NCBI RefSeq assembly: GCF_002910825.1
Contig: NZ_NEUB01000119.1
Span: 1 to 33,313 of the forward strand
Source: Streptomyces sp. SM1
Lineage (GTDB): Bacteria; Actinomycetota; Actinomycetes; Streptomycetales; Streptomycetaceae
Direction: 5' to 3'
Length of the DNA: 33,313 nt
The notes under the pieces were generated by a model, which saw only the letters and a program-made list of their open reading frames with translations, ran no database searches and was not told the origin of the DNA. Position numbers and translations under genes: made by a program. Position 1 is the stretch's first letter. Every line of letters starts with the position of its first letter. Of the stretch, positions 26,056 to 33,313 are shown in pieces.

Positions 26056-26115
26056 CCGCCACGGCGGACCCCGCCACGGCGGACCCCGCCACGGCGGACC
26101 CCGCCACGGCGGAGC
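26056..26115. repeat. four tandem 15-bp repeats
   Basis: Three exact copies and one with a single mismatch of CCGCCACGGCGGACC lie end to end. Each unit contains the interrupted dyad CCGCC-AC-GGCGG. They lie between the divergent DUF2235 gene (start 25997) and the small gene at 26278. Confidence 0.85.
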
Positions 26116-26277
26116 CCTGCTCGGCCCGGGAGACCTTCACCCCCGACCCACACCGTCCGGGCGGCCCCGGCCGCACGGTGCCGCGGGGGAGCGGGCGACG
26201 CGCGGTGCTGCACGGCCGACAGCGGTAACTGCGAACGCCGTCCGGGGTCTCAAGGGCCGCTGGGGCACCAGGTCTCG

Positions 26278-26529
26278 TTGTCCGTCGTCACCCGGTTCGC
26301 CGAGCAGCACGGCTTCGAACTGGCGGGCCGACTGCCCTGGGGCGCGCCGGTCTACCACGGCAATTGGGACGGCCGGCCGATGCGGATAGCCGCGTACACC
26401 GAACCCAGCCTGCTCTGGGAACGGACTCATGGGATCGCCCGCAGCTGGAACGTCATGGCCGACGGACGCTGCTACGCCTCCCTGGAGGACAGGGCCAGCG
26501 AGATCGTGCCGGAAGGCGCGACGGCATGA
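26278..26529 (+). CDS. small unknown protein coupled to a PLP-fold enzyme
   Basis: The frame reads VVTRFAEQHGFELAGRLPWG, APVYHGNWDGRPMRIAAYTE, LLWERTHGIARSWNVMADGR and CYASLEDRASEIVPEG, about 83 residues with balanced composition. TTG 26278 is the only in-frame start near the N-terminus, with weak ribosome-binding potential (GGGGCACCAGG), so the true start is uncertain. The stop overlaps the ATG of the next gene (ATGA), evidence of a shared message. I do not recognise the family. No signal peptide or membrane span. Confidence 0.6.
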   Translation: MSVVTRFAEQHGFELAGRLPWGAPVYHGNWDGRPMRIAAYTEPSLLWERTHGIARSWNVMADGRCYASLEDRASEIVPEGATA

Positions 26530-27542
26530 GGTTCGACGAGTTCCGGGAATTCCGCCGGCGGCAGCTCAGTGCCGGTTCGCCGCTTCCGGACGCCGCCGAG
26601 ACCAACGTGTACAGGGCGCTCGCTCCGATGCGACCGGAGCCGCCGACCGGCATGAATACGGTGCACCGGTGCGATCTCGCCCGTGCCTGGCTGCGGCGTT
26701 CCGAGCTGCCGGAGGAGTGGTCCGGCCGTGCCATGGTCTGCCGCGGGGTCGGTCACGGGCTCGGCGTGGCGTTCCACCGGCTGCGCGCCGGCCGAGCGCG
26801 GTTGTGGCTGCCCGGCGACGTGTACCCGGCCTATTTCGAGCTGGCGCACGCCGCGGGCCCGGTGCCCGCGTCCTACCCCACGCTGCCGGCGCCGGTCCTG
26901 CCGAGGTCACCGGCGGACGACCGCCCTGAGTACCTGCTGATCGCCAACCCCAGCAAGCCGCTCGGCCGGTACCTGTCGGGTGCCGAGTGCGACGCGGTGA
27001 TCGCGTGGCTGCGGAGATCACCACACCGCCGCCTGCTGATCGACAGCGTCTACGACCCGGGAGCCCCGTTCGCCGCCGGCACACGGCGATTGCTGGACAC
27101 CGGCCGTGCGGTCCTGCTGCACTCGGTCACCAAGGGATGGCTGTGGCCACGCACGTTCGGCGTGGTCCTGCTGGGTCCGGAGCAGGCCGAATGGGCCGAG
27201 GCGTTCCGGGCGGATCCGCCGACGCAGACGCAGTTGAGAGTCGCCGACCGTCTGCTGACCGAGCACGGCGACATGCCCCGGCAGGTCGCCCGCGAGTTGG
27301 CCGCACGCGCCGAGAGGCTGTTCGGACGGTTGCCGGACGAGGTGCTCCGCGAGATCCCCACGGAGAGCCGTACCTGTCCCGGCAACTACTTCTTCCCGGT
27401 CGGGATACCGGCGGAGACACTCCGGCGTGAGTGCGGCGTGCTCGCCATGCCGGTCAGCGTGTTCGGGGAGAGCAGGTGGCCCGGCTCCATCCTGACCAGC
27501 CTCGCCGACGCCTTCGGCTCGACTCCGGCGGTGGCCCGATGA
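26526..27542 (+). CDS. short class I/II PLP-dependent aminotransferase-fold protein
   Basis: The product has 338 residues from ATG 26526, shorter than the usual 380-420 of the fold. Fold-type I landmarks are present: ANPSKPLGRYL with Asn141, LLIDSVYD with Asp173 and Tyr176, and the Schiff-base lysine as Lys203 in HSVTKGWLWPRTFGVV. A C-terminal SRWPGS could supply the substrate carboxylate-binding Arg. The reaction is unknown; the shortened N-terminus and the neighbouring methyltransferase suggest a specialised amino-acid modification. Both ends overlap neighbouring genes by ATGA, so the three genes are translationally coupled. Confidence 0.82.
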   Translation: MRFDEFREFRRRQLSAGSPLPDAAETNVYRALAPMRPEPPTGMNTVHRCDLARAWLRRSELPEEWSGRAMVCRGVGHGLGVAFHRLRAGRARLWLPGDVYPAYFELAHAAGPVPASYPTLPAPVLPRSPADDRPEYLLIANPSKPLGRYLSGAECDAVIAWLRRSPHRRLLIDSVYDPGAPFAAGTRRLLDTGRAVLLHSVTKGWLWPRTFGVVLLGPEQAEWAEAFRADPPTQTQLRVADRLLTEHGDMPRQVARELAARAERLFGRLPDEVLREIPTESRTCPGNYFFPVGIPAETLRRECGVLAMPVSVFGESRWPGSILTSLADAFGSTPAVAR

Positions 27543-28290
27543 AGCCACTGGAGGACCTGGCCGTATACGACGACGCGGACTTCTACGATCAGGAATTCGC
27601 CGCGCGCACCCACGACATCCCGTTCTTCCTCGGCCAAGCCGTCCGGGCGGACGGTCCGGTGTTGGAGGTGGCCTGCGGAACCGGGCGCATCACCCTGCCG
27701 ATCGCGCGGGCGGGTGTCGAGATCACAGGGCTTGACATCATGCCCTCGATGCTCGCGCGAGCCCGTCAGCGGGCCGAGGACGAGCGGCTGCCGGTCGAGT
27801 GGCTGGAACAGGACTGCAGAGACATCCGCTCGGACAGGCGCTTCGCCCTGGTGTTCTCGGCGACGCGATGCAGCACCTGCACGACCTGGACTCCGTGGTC
27901 GCGTTCCTCGCCTCGGCTCGAAGCGTGCTGAAACCGGGCGGGACCCTGATCCTGGACGTGTTCAACCCCGACATGGCCAAGCTGTGCCGGCTCCCCGAAA
28001 CGCCCTACCACCACAAGTCGGTCGTGGACCGGAACGGGGCGAGGCTCGACGTCCGAGCCACGACCGGCTACGACGCCGCCGCCCAGGTGCTGCGCTTCAC
28101 GCTGGACTACCTGCGCGACGGCGTATGCGTACGCACCAAGAAGGTCAGCATGCGCTGCTTCTTCCCGGAGGAACTGCCGGCACTCTGCCGACTGGCCGGT
28201 CTCGACGTCGCGCAGCGCTACGGCGACTACGATCGATCCCCGTTCGCGAGCACGTCGCCGAAGCAGCTCCTCCTCTGCCATCCGAGCTGA
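27539..28290 (+). pseudogene. SAM-dependent class I methyltransferase, frameshifted near 27860
   Basis: ATG 27539 overlaps the preceding stop. The first half reads MKPLEDLAVYDDADFYDQEF, motif I VLEVACGTGRITL and motif II ITGLDIMPSMLARAR, then loses the frame after RFALVFS. From about 27860 the -1 frame continues with GDAMQHLHDLDSVVAFLASA, LKPGGTLILDVFNP and AGLDVAQRYGDYD to TGA at 28288-28290. Inserting one base at about 27857-27862 joins them into about 250 residues, a normal length for methyltransferase_25/11-type enzymes. Substrate unknown; it is probably the product of, or precursor to, the adjacent PLP enzyme. As written the enzyme is broken. Confidence 0.82.
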
Positions 28291-28291
28291 G

Positions 28292-28337
28292 CCGGTGACG
28301 GCGGGCCCGCCCTCACCGGCGCACACGCCGTCACCGG
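28292..28337. terminator. 12-bp hairpin between convergent methyltransferase and Asp23 genes
   Basis: CCGGTGACGGCG (28292-28303) and CGCCGTCACCGG (28326-28337) are perfect complements around a 22-base loop, directly after the methyltransferase stop and about 50 bases past the 3' end of the Asp23-like gene. Confidence 0.6.
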
Positions 28338-28388
28338 AGCCGACGGCAGCCGTCCCTCACCCGCCGTCCACCGGCGCGGATCCGACGG

Positions 28389-28871
28389 TCAGGCGACCCG
28401 CCGCTCCTCCTGCGCGGGCTCCTCCTCGTCCGGCAGGTGGACGTCGTCCACGGCTATGTCCACCTCGACGACCTCCAGTCCGGTCATCCGTTCCACGGCT
28501 CCGATGACGTTGGCCCGCACATCCCCCGCCGTGTCGGTGATCGAGGCGCCGTATTCCACCACGACCTGCAGTTCGACAGCCGCCTGGCGCTCCCCGACCT
28601 CCACGCTGACTCCCTGTGTGACACTGCCGCTCTGGCCGGGCATGCGCTCACGCATCGCCCCGAACGCGCGGGCCGTCCCGCCGCCGAGGTTGTGGATCTC
28701 GGGAATCTCCCGGGCGGCCATGCCGGCGATCTTCGCCACGACGGCGTCGGCCACGGTGGTGTTCCCACGCCTGCCCGGAGGGGTGTCGGGGCCCCTGCTT
28801 CCCTGGAGTGTCGTCTCCTTGTCGCCGTGAGACTTCGCCTTCGCGTACGGGCGGTTCGAGGTCTCGGTCAT
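28389..28871 (-). CDS. Asp23/Gls24-family envelope stress protein
   Basis: The product has 160 residues from ATG 28871 (GAGG upstream; GTG 28880 is also possible). After a charged 45-residue N-terminus comes the Asp23 domain: TTVADAVVAKIAGMAAREIP, a TQGVSVEVGERQAAVELQVV segment, GDVRANVIGAVERMTGLEVV and VDIAVDDVHLP. Such proteins sit near the membrane and are linked to cell-wall or alkaline stress. In actinobacteria several paralogs often occur together; here it stands alone. Confidence 0.92.
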   Translation of the reverse strand: MTETSNRPYAKAKSHGDKETTLQGSRGPDTPPGRRGNTTVADAVVAKIAGMAAREIPEIHNLGGGTARAFGAMRERMPGQSGSVTQGVSVEVGERQAAVELQVVVEYGASITDTAGDVRANVIGAVERMTGLEVVEVDIAVDDVHLPDEEEPAQEERRVA

Positions 28872-29410
28872 GTCGGTCACCTCGCGATCATCGGTGCGTC
28901 TTCACTGCGTGGTGTTCCCACTCCACCTTAGTTCCCGATGACATAAGGGACTAATAGTGATGTAGGGGATGTGTGGGGGGCGGGTTTCCTGAACCTCGGA
29001 GTCGGAAGGGCCCCGGCGGGTCGCGTGTGAGCAGAGCGCCTCACGCATGTCGGCGGAGGCGGTGGACACGAAATCCGCCGGAGGGGGTGTGCCGCCTGCC
29101 TGATCACTCACGGTGATCGAGCGGAACACGTTTCGGGTGCACGGGGCTCCTCGGCCTGCCCCGATCAGCATGCACGCTCGTGCCCGACGGCGACGAGGGG
29201 ACGGGAAGCCCGGCCTCCCACGAAGCCGTGGTCGGGAAGGGCAGGGACTGCGAGCTCGCCATGGCCTTCGCCGGAGCGGCCGACGGCCCCGGCACGAGCA
29301 ACCACAATCCCGCGGCGCGGGTCCTTCCGCATGGAGCCGGCTTGTCGCGCCTCATGGGCGCATGGCTCCTCGTGCACCGACGGTTCCGGGGACAAGGAGA
29401 GAACGAGGCT
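28872..29410. other. non-coding region upstream of the Asp23-like gene, with inverted repeats
   Basis: About 540 bases without a supported gene. It holds an AT-richer island (28926-28975) with the imperfect dyad TTAGTTCCC / GGGACTAA (28928-28954), and a small GATCAC-TCACG-GTGATC dyad at 29102-29118. Frames here are Arg/Pro/Gly-rich shadows. Confidence 0.5.
28928..28954. promoter_or_regulatory. imperfect inverted repeat upstream of the Asp23-like gene
   Basis: TTAGTTCCC and GGGACTAA pair apart from one extra T, around a 10-base AT-rich spacer. They lie 57-83 bases upstream of the ATG. The low G+C is exceptional for this window. A stress-regulator operator or promoter is likely. Confidence 0.4.
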
Positions 29411-29585
29411 ATGGCGAGATGCAGGAAATGTGGTGCGGGGAAGCGCCGTTGGCCCCGTTCCTGCTCCCGGTGCCGTTAGGGAGAGGGCCGGGGCGAGGCG
29501 GCCACGGACGTCGCCGAACTGGTCGTGGAGACAGGGCTGCTCGGGTGGATCGGGCGGGCGGGGCACGGTACAACTGCGGCGGCTG
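29411..29585 (+). pseudogene. small zinc-ribbon-like gene interrupted by TAG
   Basis: ATG 29411, preceded by GGAGAG, opens MARCRKCGAGKRRWPRSCSRC, which has two CxxC pairs (CRKC, CSRC) like a zinc ribbon. It stops at TAG 29477-29479. The same frame then continues with GEGRGEAATDVAELVVETGL and LGWIGRAG, which looks like the helical remainder of a small protein. One base change would remove the stop. The end of the reading frame and the family are not certain; this may be a decayed gene. Confidence 0.4.
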
Positions 29586-29649
29586 CTGAGCCCGTCGGAA
29601 TCCCGGCCCGAGGCTCCTCCGCCGGGCGGCACCCGGACCTCCCTCGCTC

Positions 29650-29861
29650 TGATGCACGTGGCGGTCGCGGCGGTACTGATTCCGGGGCTGGGCGCCCGCG
29701 AGGCGGGAGCCGCATACGACGTCAGATGACAGCCGACGCAAGTGCCCTTGCGGCGGTGCGGGATGGAGGCGGTCGCGGTGGCCGACATCCTGGGCACGGC
29801 GCCGCGGACGTTCCGCCAGTGGGCCGCCGGCCACGCCAGCGCGTTCAAGCCAGGTTCGTGA
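29650..29861 (+). pseudogene. remnant of an NAD(P)-binding (NmrA/SDR-like) oxidoreductase C-terminus
   Basis: In one frame, LALMHVAVAAVLIPGLGARE then AGAAYDV is followed by a stop (29727-29729) and then by MEAVAVADILGTAPRTFRQW, AAGHASAFK to the TGA at 29859-29861. These two blocks resemble the HV.DVA.V....G..Y.VTG and TGR.PRTF.EWA..HA.AF endings of NmrA-type proteins. The middle is missing and there is no intact N-terminus, so this looks like a deletion-derived fragment. Confidence 0.35.
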
Positions 29862-30033
29862 CCTCGTCGACCGCGCCCTGCGGTGGCCCTCGCGTCCGGG
29901 CCGTGCGGCGCCGTTCGGGGCACCCGGGCTGGCCCTTCAGGTGATCGCCGGACACCGCACGAGCCGGCCGGCCGCCGCAGGGGTACGACGTCTCGGCAGA
30001 GGACGAACCCGGAACGCCGTGAGGAGCATGAGG

Positions 30034-30318
30034 ATGTACGCAGCAGTACGCCGGTACGAAGGCGTGACCGATCCGGCCGAGGCGGCCCGTCTCGTGAACG
30101 AGGGATTCGTGCCGCTGATGCGCGAAGTCACCGGCTTCGTGGCCTACTACTGGATCGATGCCGGGGACGGTGTGATGGTCTCGACCAGCGTGTTCCAGGA
30201 TCGGGCGGGCGCCGATGAATCGATCGCGCGGGCTGCCGACTTCGTGCGCGACAACCTCGCGTCACTGCTTCCCCACCCTCCGAAGGTCATGGCCGGCGAA
30301 GTGGTGGCTTCCGGGTGA
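30034..30318 (+). CDS. ABM-like small protein (dimeric alpha-beta barrel)
   Basis: The product has 94 residues. ATG 30034 lies 8 bases after GAGGAG; ATG 30028 is also in frame. MYAAVRRYEGVTDPAEAARL, FVPLMREVTGFVAYYWIDAG and DGVMVSTSVFQDRAGADESI make the beta-alpha-beta-beta-alpha-beta pattern of the antibiotic-biosynthesis-monooxygenase superfamily, but no catalytic residues can be assigned. It lies 198 bases upstream of the AraC/GyrI regulator on the same strand; the gap is long enough for a separate promoter. Confidence 0.82.
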   Translation: MYAAVRRYEGVTDPAEAARLVNEGFVPLMREVTGFVAYYWIDAGDGVMVSTSVFQDRAGADESIARAADFVRDNLASLLPHPPKVMAGEVVASG

Positions 30319-30516
30319 CGGTGTCCGGGCGGCCGTGGCTGAGCCCGGTCGGTCGTCCTGAGCGTGAACCGGTGCCCTCGGTGTGCCCGCAGGCCGTACA
30401 CGGCCGTATCCGCGTGTACCGTCCCGCGTCGGTCCGGGCGCCTGATCGGATCGGATCGCGGCGATCGGGTCCGGCCGGGGCGCCCGCTGCCAGGGTTGGA
30501 GTCGAAGGGAGGCCTC

Positions 30517-31386
30517 ATGATCTCGGCACTCAACCGGCTCGTCGATCTCGTCGAGCAGCACCTCGCGGAGGAGCTCGACGTCGACGGGTTGGCCAAGGGA
30601 CTCGGCACCACCGAGTACCACCTGCGACGGATGTTCTCGTCGTTGGCCGGTATGCCGCTGTCGGAGTACGTGCGGCGGCGCCGCATGACCGTGGCCGCCG
30701 CCGACGTCGTCCGGGGCGAGCGGGATCTGCTGGACATCGCCGTCCGGCACGGATACGGCTCGGGCGAGGCGTTCGGAAGAGCGTTCCGCGCCGTCCACGG
30801 GTCCGGCCCCGGTGACGTGCGCCGTGATGGAGGCCCCCTGCGTACACAACCGCAGCTCAGGTTCCGCCTGACCGTCGAAGGGACTCTCCCCATGGACACC
30901 CGCCTCGTCGACCGCCCCGCGTTCCGGCTGGTCGGACACGCCACTCGGGTTCCGCTGATCCACGAGGGCGTCAATCCGCACATCCAGCAGCACATCGCCG
31001 CGTTGCCGCAGGACGAGCACCGGCGGCTGAAGGCCCTCAGCGACACCGAACCGAAGGGCTTGCTGCAGGTCAGTGACGATCTCGATCCCGACGCCACGGA
31101 AGGCAGCGAACTGACCTACCTGCACGGAGTCGCCGTCAGCCGGGAGACACCGGCCCCCGACGGGCTAGACGCCATCCACGTCCCGGCCGGGATGTGGGCG
31201 GTCTTCCGTACCAGCGGACCGCATCCGCAGGCCCTGCAGGCCACCTGGGCGGCGACCGCGACCGAGTGGTTCCCCTCCAACCCGTGGCGACTGCGGCCGG
31301 GGCCCTCGGTCGTCGCCGTCCTGGAGCGGGCCGACGACTTCAGCACCGCCACCTGCGAACTGTGGCTTCCCGTCGAACCCGCGTGA
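30517..31386 (+). CDS. AraC-family regulator with GyrI-like effector domain
   Basis: The product has 289 residues from ATG 30517 behind GGGAGG. The N-terminal double helix-turn-helix (about 1-105) reads LVDLVEQHLAEELDVDGLAK, TTEYHLRRMFSSLAGMPLSE and IAVRHGYGSGEAFGRAFRAV, the standard AraC fold. Residues about 125-285 form a GyrI-like small-molecule domain (FRLVGHATRVPL, VPAGMWAVFRTSG, TATEWFPSNPWRLRP). It probably senses a hydrophobic or cationic compound and regulates genes nearby. A longer frame from 30364 is not supported by a ribosome-binding site. Confidence 0.92.
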   Translation: MISALNRLVDLVEQHLAEELDVDGLAKGLGTTEYHLRRMFSSLAGMPLSEYVRRRRMTVAAADVVRGERDLLDIAVRHGYGSGEAFGRAFRAVHGSGPGDVRRDGGPLRTQPQLRFRLTVEGTLPMDTRLVDRPAFRLVGHATRVPLIHEGVNPHIQQHIAALPQDEHRRLKALSDTEPKGLLQVSDDLDPDATEGSELTYLHGVAVSRETPAPDGLDAIHVPAGMWAVFRTSGPHPQALQATWAATATEWFPSNPWRLRPGPSVVAVLERADDFSTATCELWLPVEPA

Positions 31387-31517
31387 CGCGCCGGCGGTCG
31401 CCGAAGGCCGCTGAACGCCTGGGCTGAACGAGCCTCCATCCCGAACAGGCCGGAGGCGGACGGCACCTGGCAACGCCCGGCCCACCGGGCGGACTCGGAC
31501 ACCCACTCCCATCGCCT

Positions 31518-31550
31518 CGGCGGCGCCGGCTGCTCCAGTCGGCGCCGCCG
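31518..31550 (+). terminator. 11-bp hairpin downstream of the AraC gene
   Basis: CGGCGGCGCCG (31518-31528) and CGGCGCCGCCG (31540-31550) pair perfectly around an 11-base loop, about 130 bases past the stop. Confidence 0.55.
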
Positions 31551-31615
31551 TGTGAGGGGCGGCCGGGGAACGGTCGGTGCCGGCCGCCCCAAGGGGCGGG
31601 AGGCATCCCTCATCG

Positions 31616-31641
31616 CCAGGGCGCGCACTCGCGCGCCCTGG
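31616..31641. terminator. second 11-bp hairpin before the NRPS
   Basis: CCAGGGCGCGC (31616-31626), loop ACTC, GCGCGCCCTGG (31631-31641): a perfect stem. With the hairpin at 31518 it insulates the NRPS from upstream transcription. Confidence 0.55.
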
Positions 31642-31946
31642 CGGACGACCGTGTACGGGCCGCCGACAGGAGGGGAACGGATCCGTGAGTGGTACCCCAA
31701 CGTGCGCCGCGCCTTGCGCACCGGGTCGGCGGCTGCAAGCACGTGCGTGTGGCGGCCCGTTGCCTCCCGATCCCGGCGGACGGACCGCCGCGTTCGTGCC
31801 CCCGGGCCGGTCACACGGACGTAGCGGACGCCACGTGCCCGCTTCCCCAACCGCGGCCGGCTCTGCTCGCGGTGCTGCGTCTTCTTCCCTATGGGCCCCG
31901 GGCCGGCGGCGGCAGTCTGCTGCGAAACACCGCTTGGAGGCTCACA

Positions 31947-33313
31947 GTGACAGCAGGACCGGCCCACGAAAAGGCTCCGAACGACGTCGGCTCCGACACG
32001 GCATCCTTCGCGCAGCGCCGCCTGTGGTTCCTGGACCAGTTGGCCGGTACGTCCACCGGATCCATGCTTCCGCTGGTCCTGCGACTGCGGGGCGCGCTGG
32101 ACGAGGACCGGCTCGAGCGGTCGCTGTCCGCGATCGCGGCGCGGCACGAGGTGCTGCGCACCCGGTTCCTTGCCGTCGGAGGTGAGCCGGTGCCGGTGGT
32201 CGACCCGTTCCCGGGCGTCGAACTGGAACGGGTCGCGGCGGACGGGCCGGAGGAACTGTTCGCGCGGCGCCTGGGGCGTCCCGTCGACCTGTCCACCCAG
32301 CACCCGCTGCGGGCCGTACTCGCCCGCGTCGCGCCGGACGAGCACCTGCTGCTCGTCGAGGTGCACCACATCGCCGTGGACGGCTGGTCGTGGGGCATCC
32401 TGCTGGACGAACTCGCCGCCGGATACCGGGGTGAGCAGGTGGCCCCGCCCACCCTGCGCCACGCCGACCTCGCCCGCGCCCAGTCCGAGCGGCTGAGCGG
32501 CGAACGGCTGGAGCGCCTCCTGGGCCACTGGCGCGAGCGGCTGCGCGGTCTCACCCCGCTCGACCTGCCCACCGACCGGCCGCGCCCGCGGATCTGGGAC
32601 GGCTCGGGCGACGTGGTCCGCTTCGACCTGCCGGCCGACCTGGTCACCGCGGTCGACGCCCTGGCCCGCTCCCGGCGCGTCACCCGGTACACCCTCCTGC
32701 TCACCGCCTACCAGGCGCTCCTCGGGCACCGGGCGGGCGACCGCGACGACGTCGCCGTGTGCAGCACGCTCGCGGACCGGTCCCGGCGCGGCACCGACAC
32801 CCTCATCGGCCCCCTCGTCAACACCGTCGTGCTCCGCGCCGACCTGGCGGGCCGGCCCGGCTTCGGCACCCTCCTGGACCGGGCGCAGAGCCGCGTGCCG
32901 GTGGACCTCGCTCACGCCGAGGCCCCCTTCGACCTGGTCGTCGCCGCCCTCGGCGGTACCCGGGACCTGTCCCGCCACCCGCTGGCCCAGGCCTCGTTCA
33001 CCCTGCTCAACGCGCCGATCCGGCCGGTACGGATGCCCGGTCTGGAGGTGACGCTGGTCGAGCCGCCGCTCACCGAGACCCCGATGGACGTATTCCTCGA
33101 CCTGACCCTGCGCACCGACGGCAGCGTCGCCGCGATCCTCCAGTACGCCACGGCGCTGTTCGACACCGCCACCATGCGTGCCTTCGCCCGCTCCTACACG
33201 ACCCTGCTCAGGGCCGTCCTCGCCGACCCCGACACGCCCGTGCAGGACCTGCTGCGAGCCCTGTCCGACGGCCCCGCCCGACGCGGCAGGCCCCGGCCCG
33301 ACTGGCACCGGGC
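31947..33313 (+). CDS. nonribosomal peptide synthetase, N-terminal condensation domain (partial, runs off the right edge)
   Basis: GTG 31947 follows GGAGG at 31936-31940. The visible 455 residues are one condensation domain with all main motifs: C1 SFAQRRLWFLDQL, C2 RHEVLRTRF, C3 HHIAVDGWS with catalytic His141 and Asp145, C5 IGPLVNTVVLR, C6 HAEAPFDLVVAAL and C7 RDLSRHPLAQ. The C4 region is variant (RHADLARAQSERL instead of Y.DYA.W). It joins an upstream donor to a downstream acceptor in peptide assembly. Because the protein begins with a C domain, it either takes the donor from another protein or uses an acyl starter (lipoinitiation). Adenylation and carrier domains should follow off the edge. 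Confidence 0.92.
   Translation, partial: MTAGPAHEKAPNDVGSDTASFAQRRLWFLDQLAGTSTGSMLPLVLRLRGALDEDRLERSLSAIAARHEVLRTRFLAVGGEPVPVVDPFPGVELERVAADGPEELFARRLGRPVDLSTQHPLRAVLARVAPDEHLLLVEVHHIAVDGWSWGILLDELAAGYRGEQVAPPTLRHADLARAQSERLSGERLERLLGHWRERLRGLTPLDLPTDRPRPRIWDGSGDVVRFDLPADLVTAVDALARSRRVTRYTLLLTAYQALLGHRAGDRDDVAVCSTLADRSRRGTDTLIGPLVNTVVLRADLAGRPGFGTLLDRAQSRVPVDLAHAEAPFDLVVAALGGTRDLSRHPLAQASFTLLNAPIRPVRMPGLEVTLVEPPLTETPMDVFLDLTLRTDGSVAAILQYATALFDTATMRAFARSYTTLLRAVLADPDTPVQDLLRALSDGPARRGRPRPDWHR

Larger units (their letters stand above)
31387..31946. other. non-coding region between the AraC gene and the NRPS, with two strong hairpins
   Basis: The 560 bases hold no gene I can support. The left half has two perfect 11-bp hairpins. 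A GTG at 31685 behind AGGAGGGG opens a frame that runs into the NRPS gene in another frame; its composition is Arg/Gly/Ala-rich and it is not listed as a gene. The NRPS promoter is probably in 31700-31930, but I see no clear -35/-10 pair. Confidence 0.55.

Noticed and set aside
31685..32185. A frame with a strong ribosome-binding site (AGGAGGGG) before the NRPS
   Set aside because: Arg/Gly/Ala/Pro-rich with no domain, and its 3' half overlaps the NRPS condensation domain in another frame. A short leader peptide is possible but unsupported.

Overview
The window is high-GC actinobacterial chromosome, most likely from a Streptomyces or a close relative. The signs are very G/C-rich third codon positions, GTG starts, lipobox and twin-arginine exports, an Asp23/Gls24 protein, and several families common in Streptomyces. 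I cannot name the species. It reads as an accessory or chromosome-arm region of small stress and envelope genes, secreted carbohydrate-active proteins, one-component regulators, a zinc-acquisition locus and, at the right edge, the start of a nonribosomal peptide synthetase (NRPS).

Layout. 1-2289: a membrane-anchored Pro-rich repeat protein (runs off the left edge), a DUF4190-type membrane protein, an ASCH-domain protein and a DoxX-type membrane protein. 2511-4436: a secreted GH5 glycosidase with a Cys-rich C-terminal module. 4640-7105: a protein with nine 11-residue repeats, a small ORF that has lost its start codon, and an ABC-2/DUF3533-like membrane protein. 7375-10237: a large secreted sugar-dehydrogenase/PKD/CBM/lectin protein split by a frameshift. 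10494-13564: an SRPBCC protein, two small proteins and a Tat-exported PHP-domain protein. 13853-19000: a zinc ABC-transport locus of the Azt type (ATPase, permease, substrate-binding lipoprotein) with two AztD-family propeller lipoproteins and a Zur-box-like operator between the divergent aztA and aztB. 19100-21428: a divergent LysR/MFS pair. 21616-24792: Rpf-like, NTF2-like, MerR, SRPBCC and GNAT genes. 24789-28290: a DUF2235 hydrolase with an in-frame amber codon, diverging from a coupled three-gene set (small unknown protein, PLP-fold enzyme, methyltransferase). 28389-31386: Asp23/Gls24, decayed small genes, an ABM-like protein and an AraC/GyrI regulator. 31947-end: an NRPS condensation domain.

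The most coherent system is the zinc locus. One 15-bp Zur-like palindrome sits in an extremely short divergent promoter (25 bp between the start codons), and both mRNAs look leaderless. The AztC-type binding protein is flanked by two AztD-family paralogs whose His clusters differ, which suggests two chaperone roles.

The second striking property is the number of interrupted genes: at least six in 33 kb. Two are +1 shifts in C7 runs, two look like single missing bases, one is an amber codon and one is a lost start. This pattern fits homopolymer and indel errors in the consensus at least as well as biology, so those genes should be checked against reads before any functional claim.
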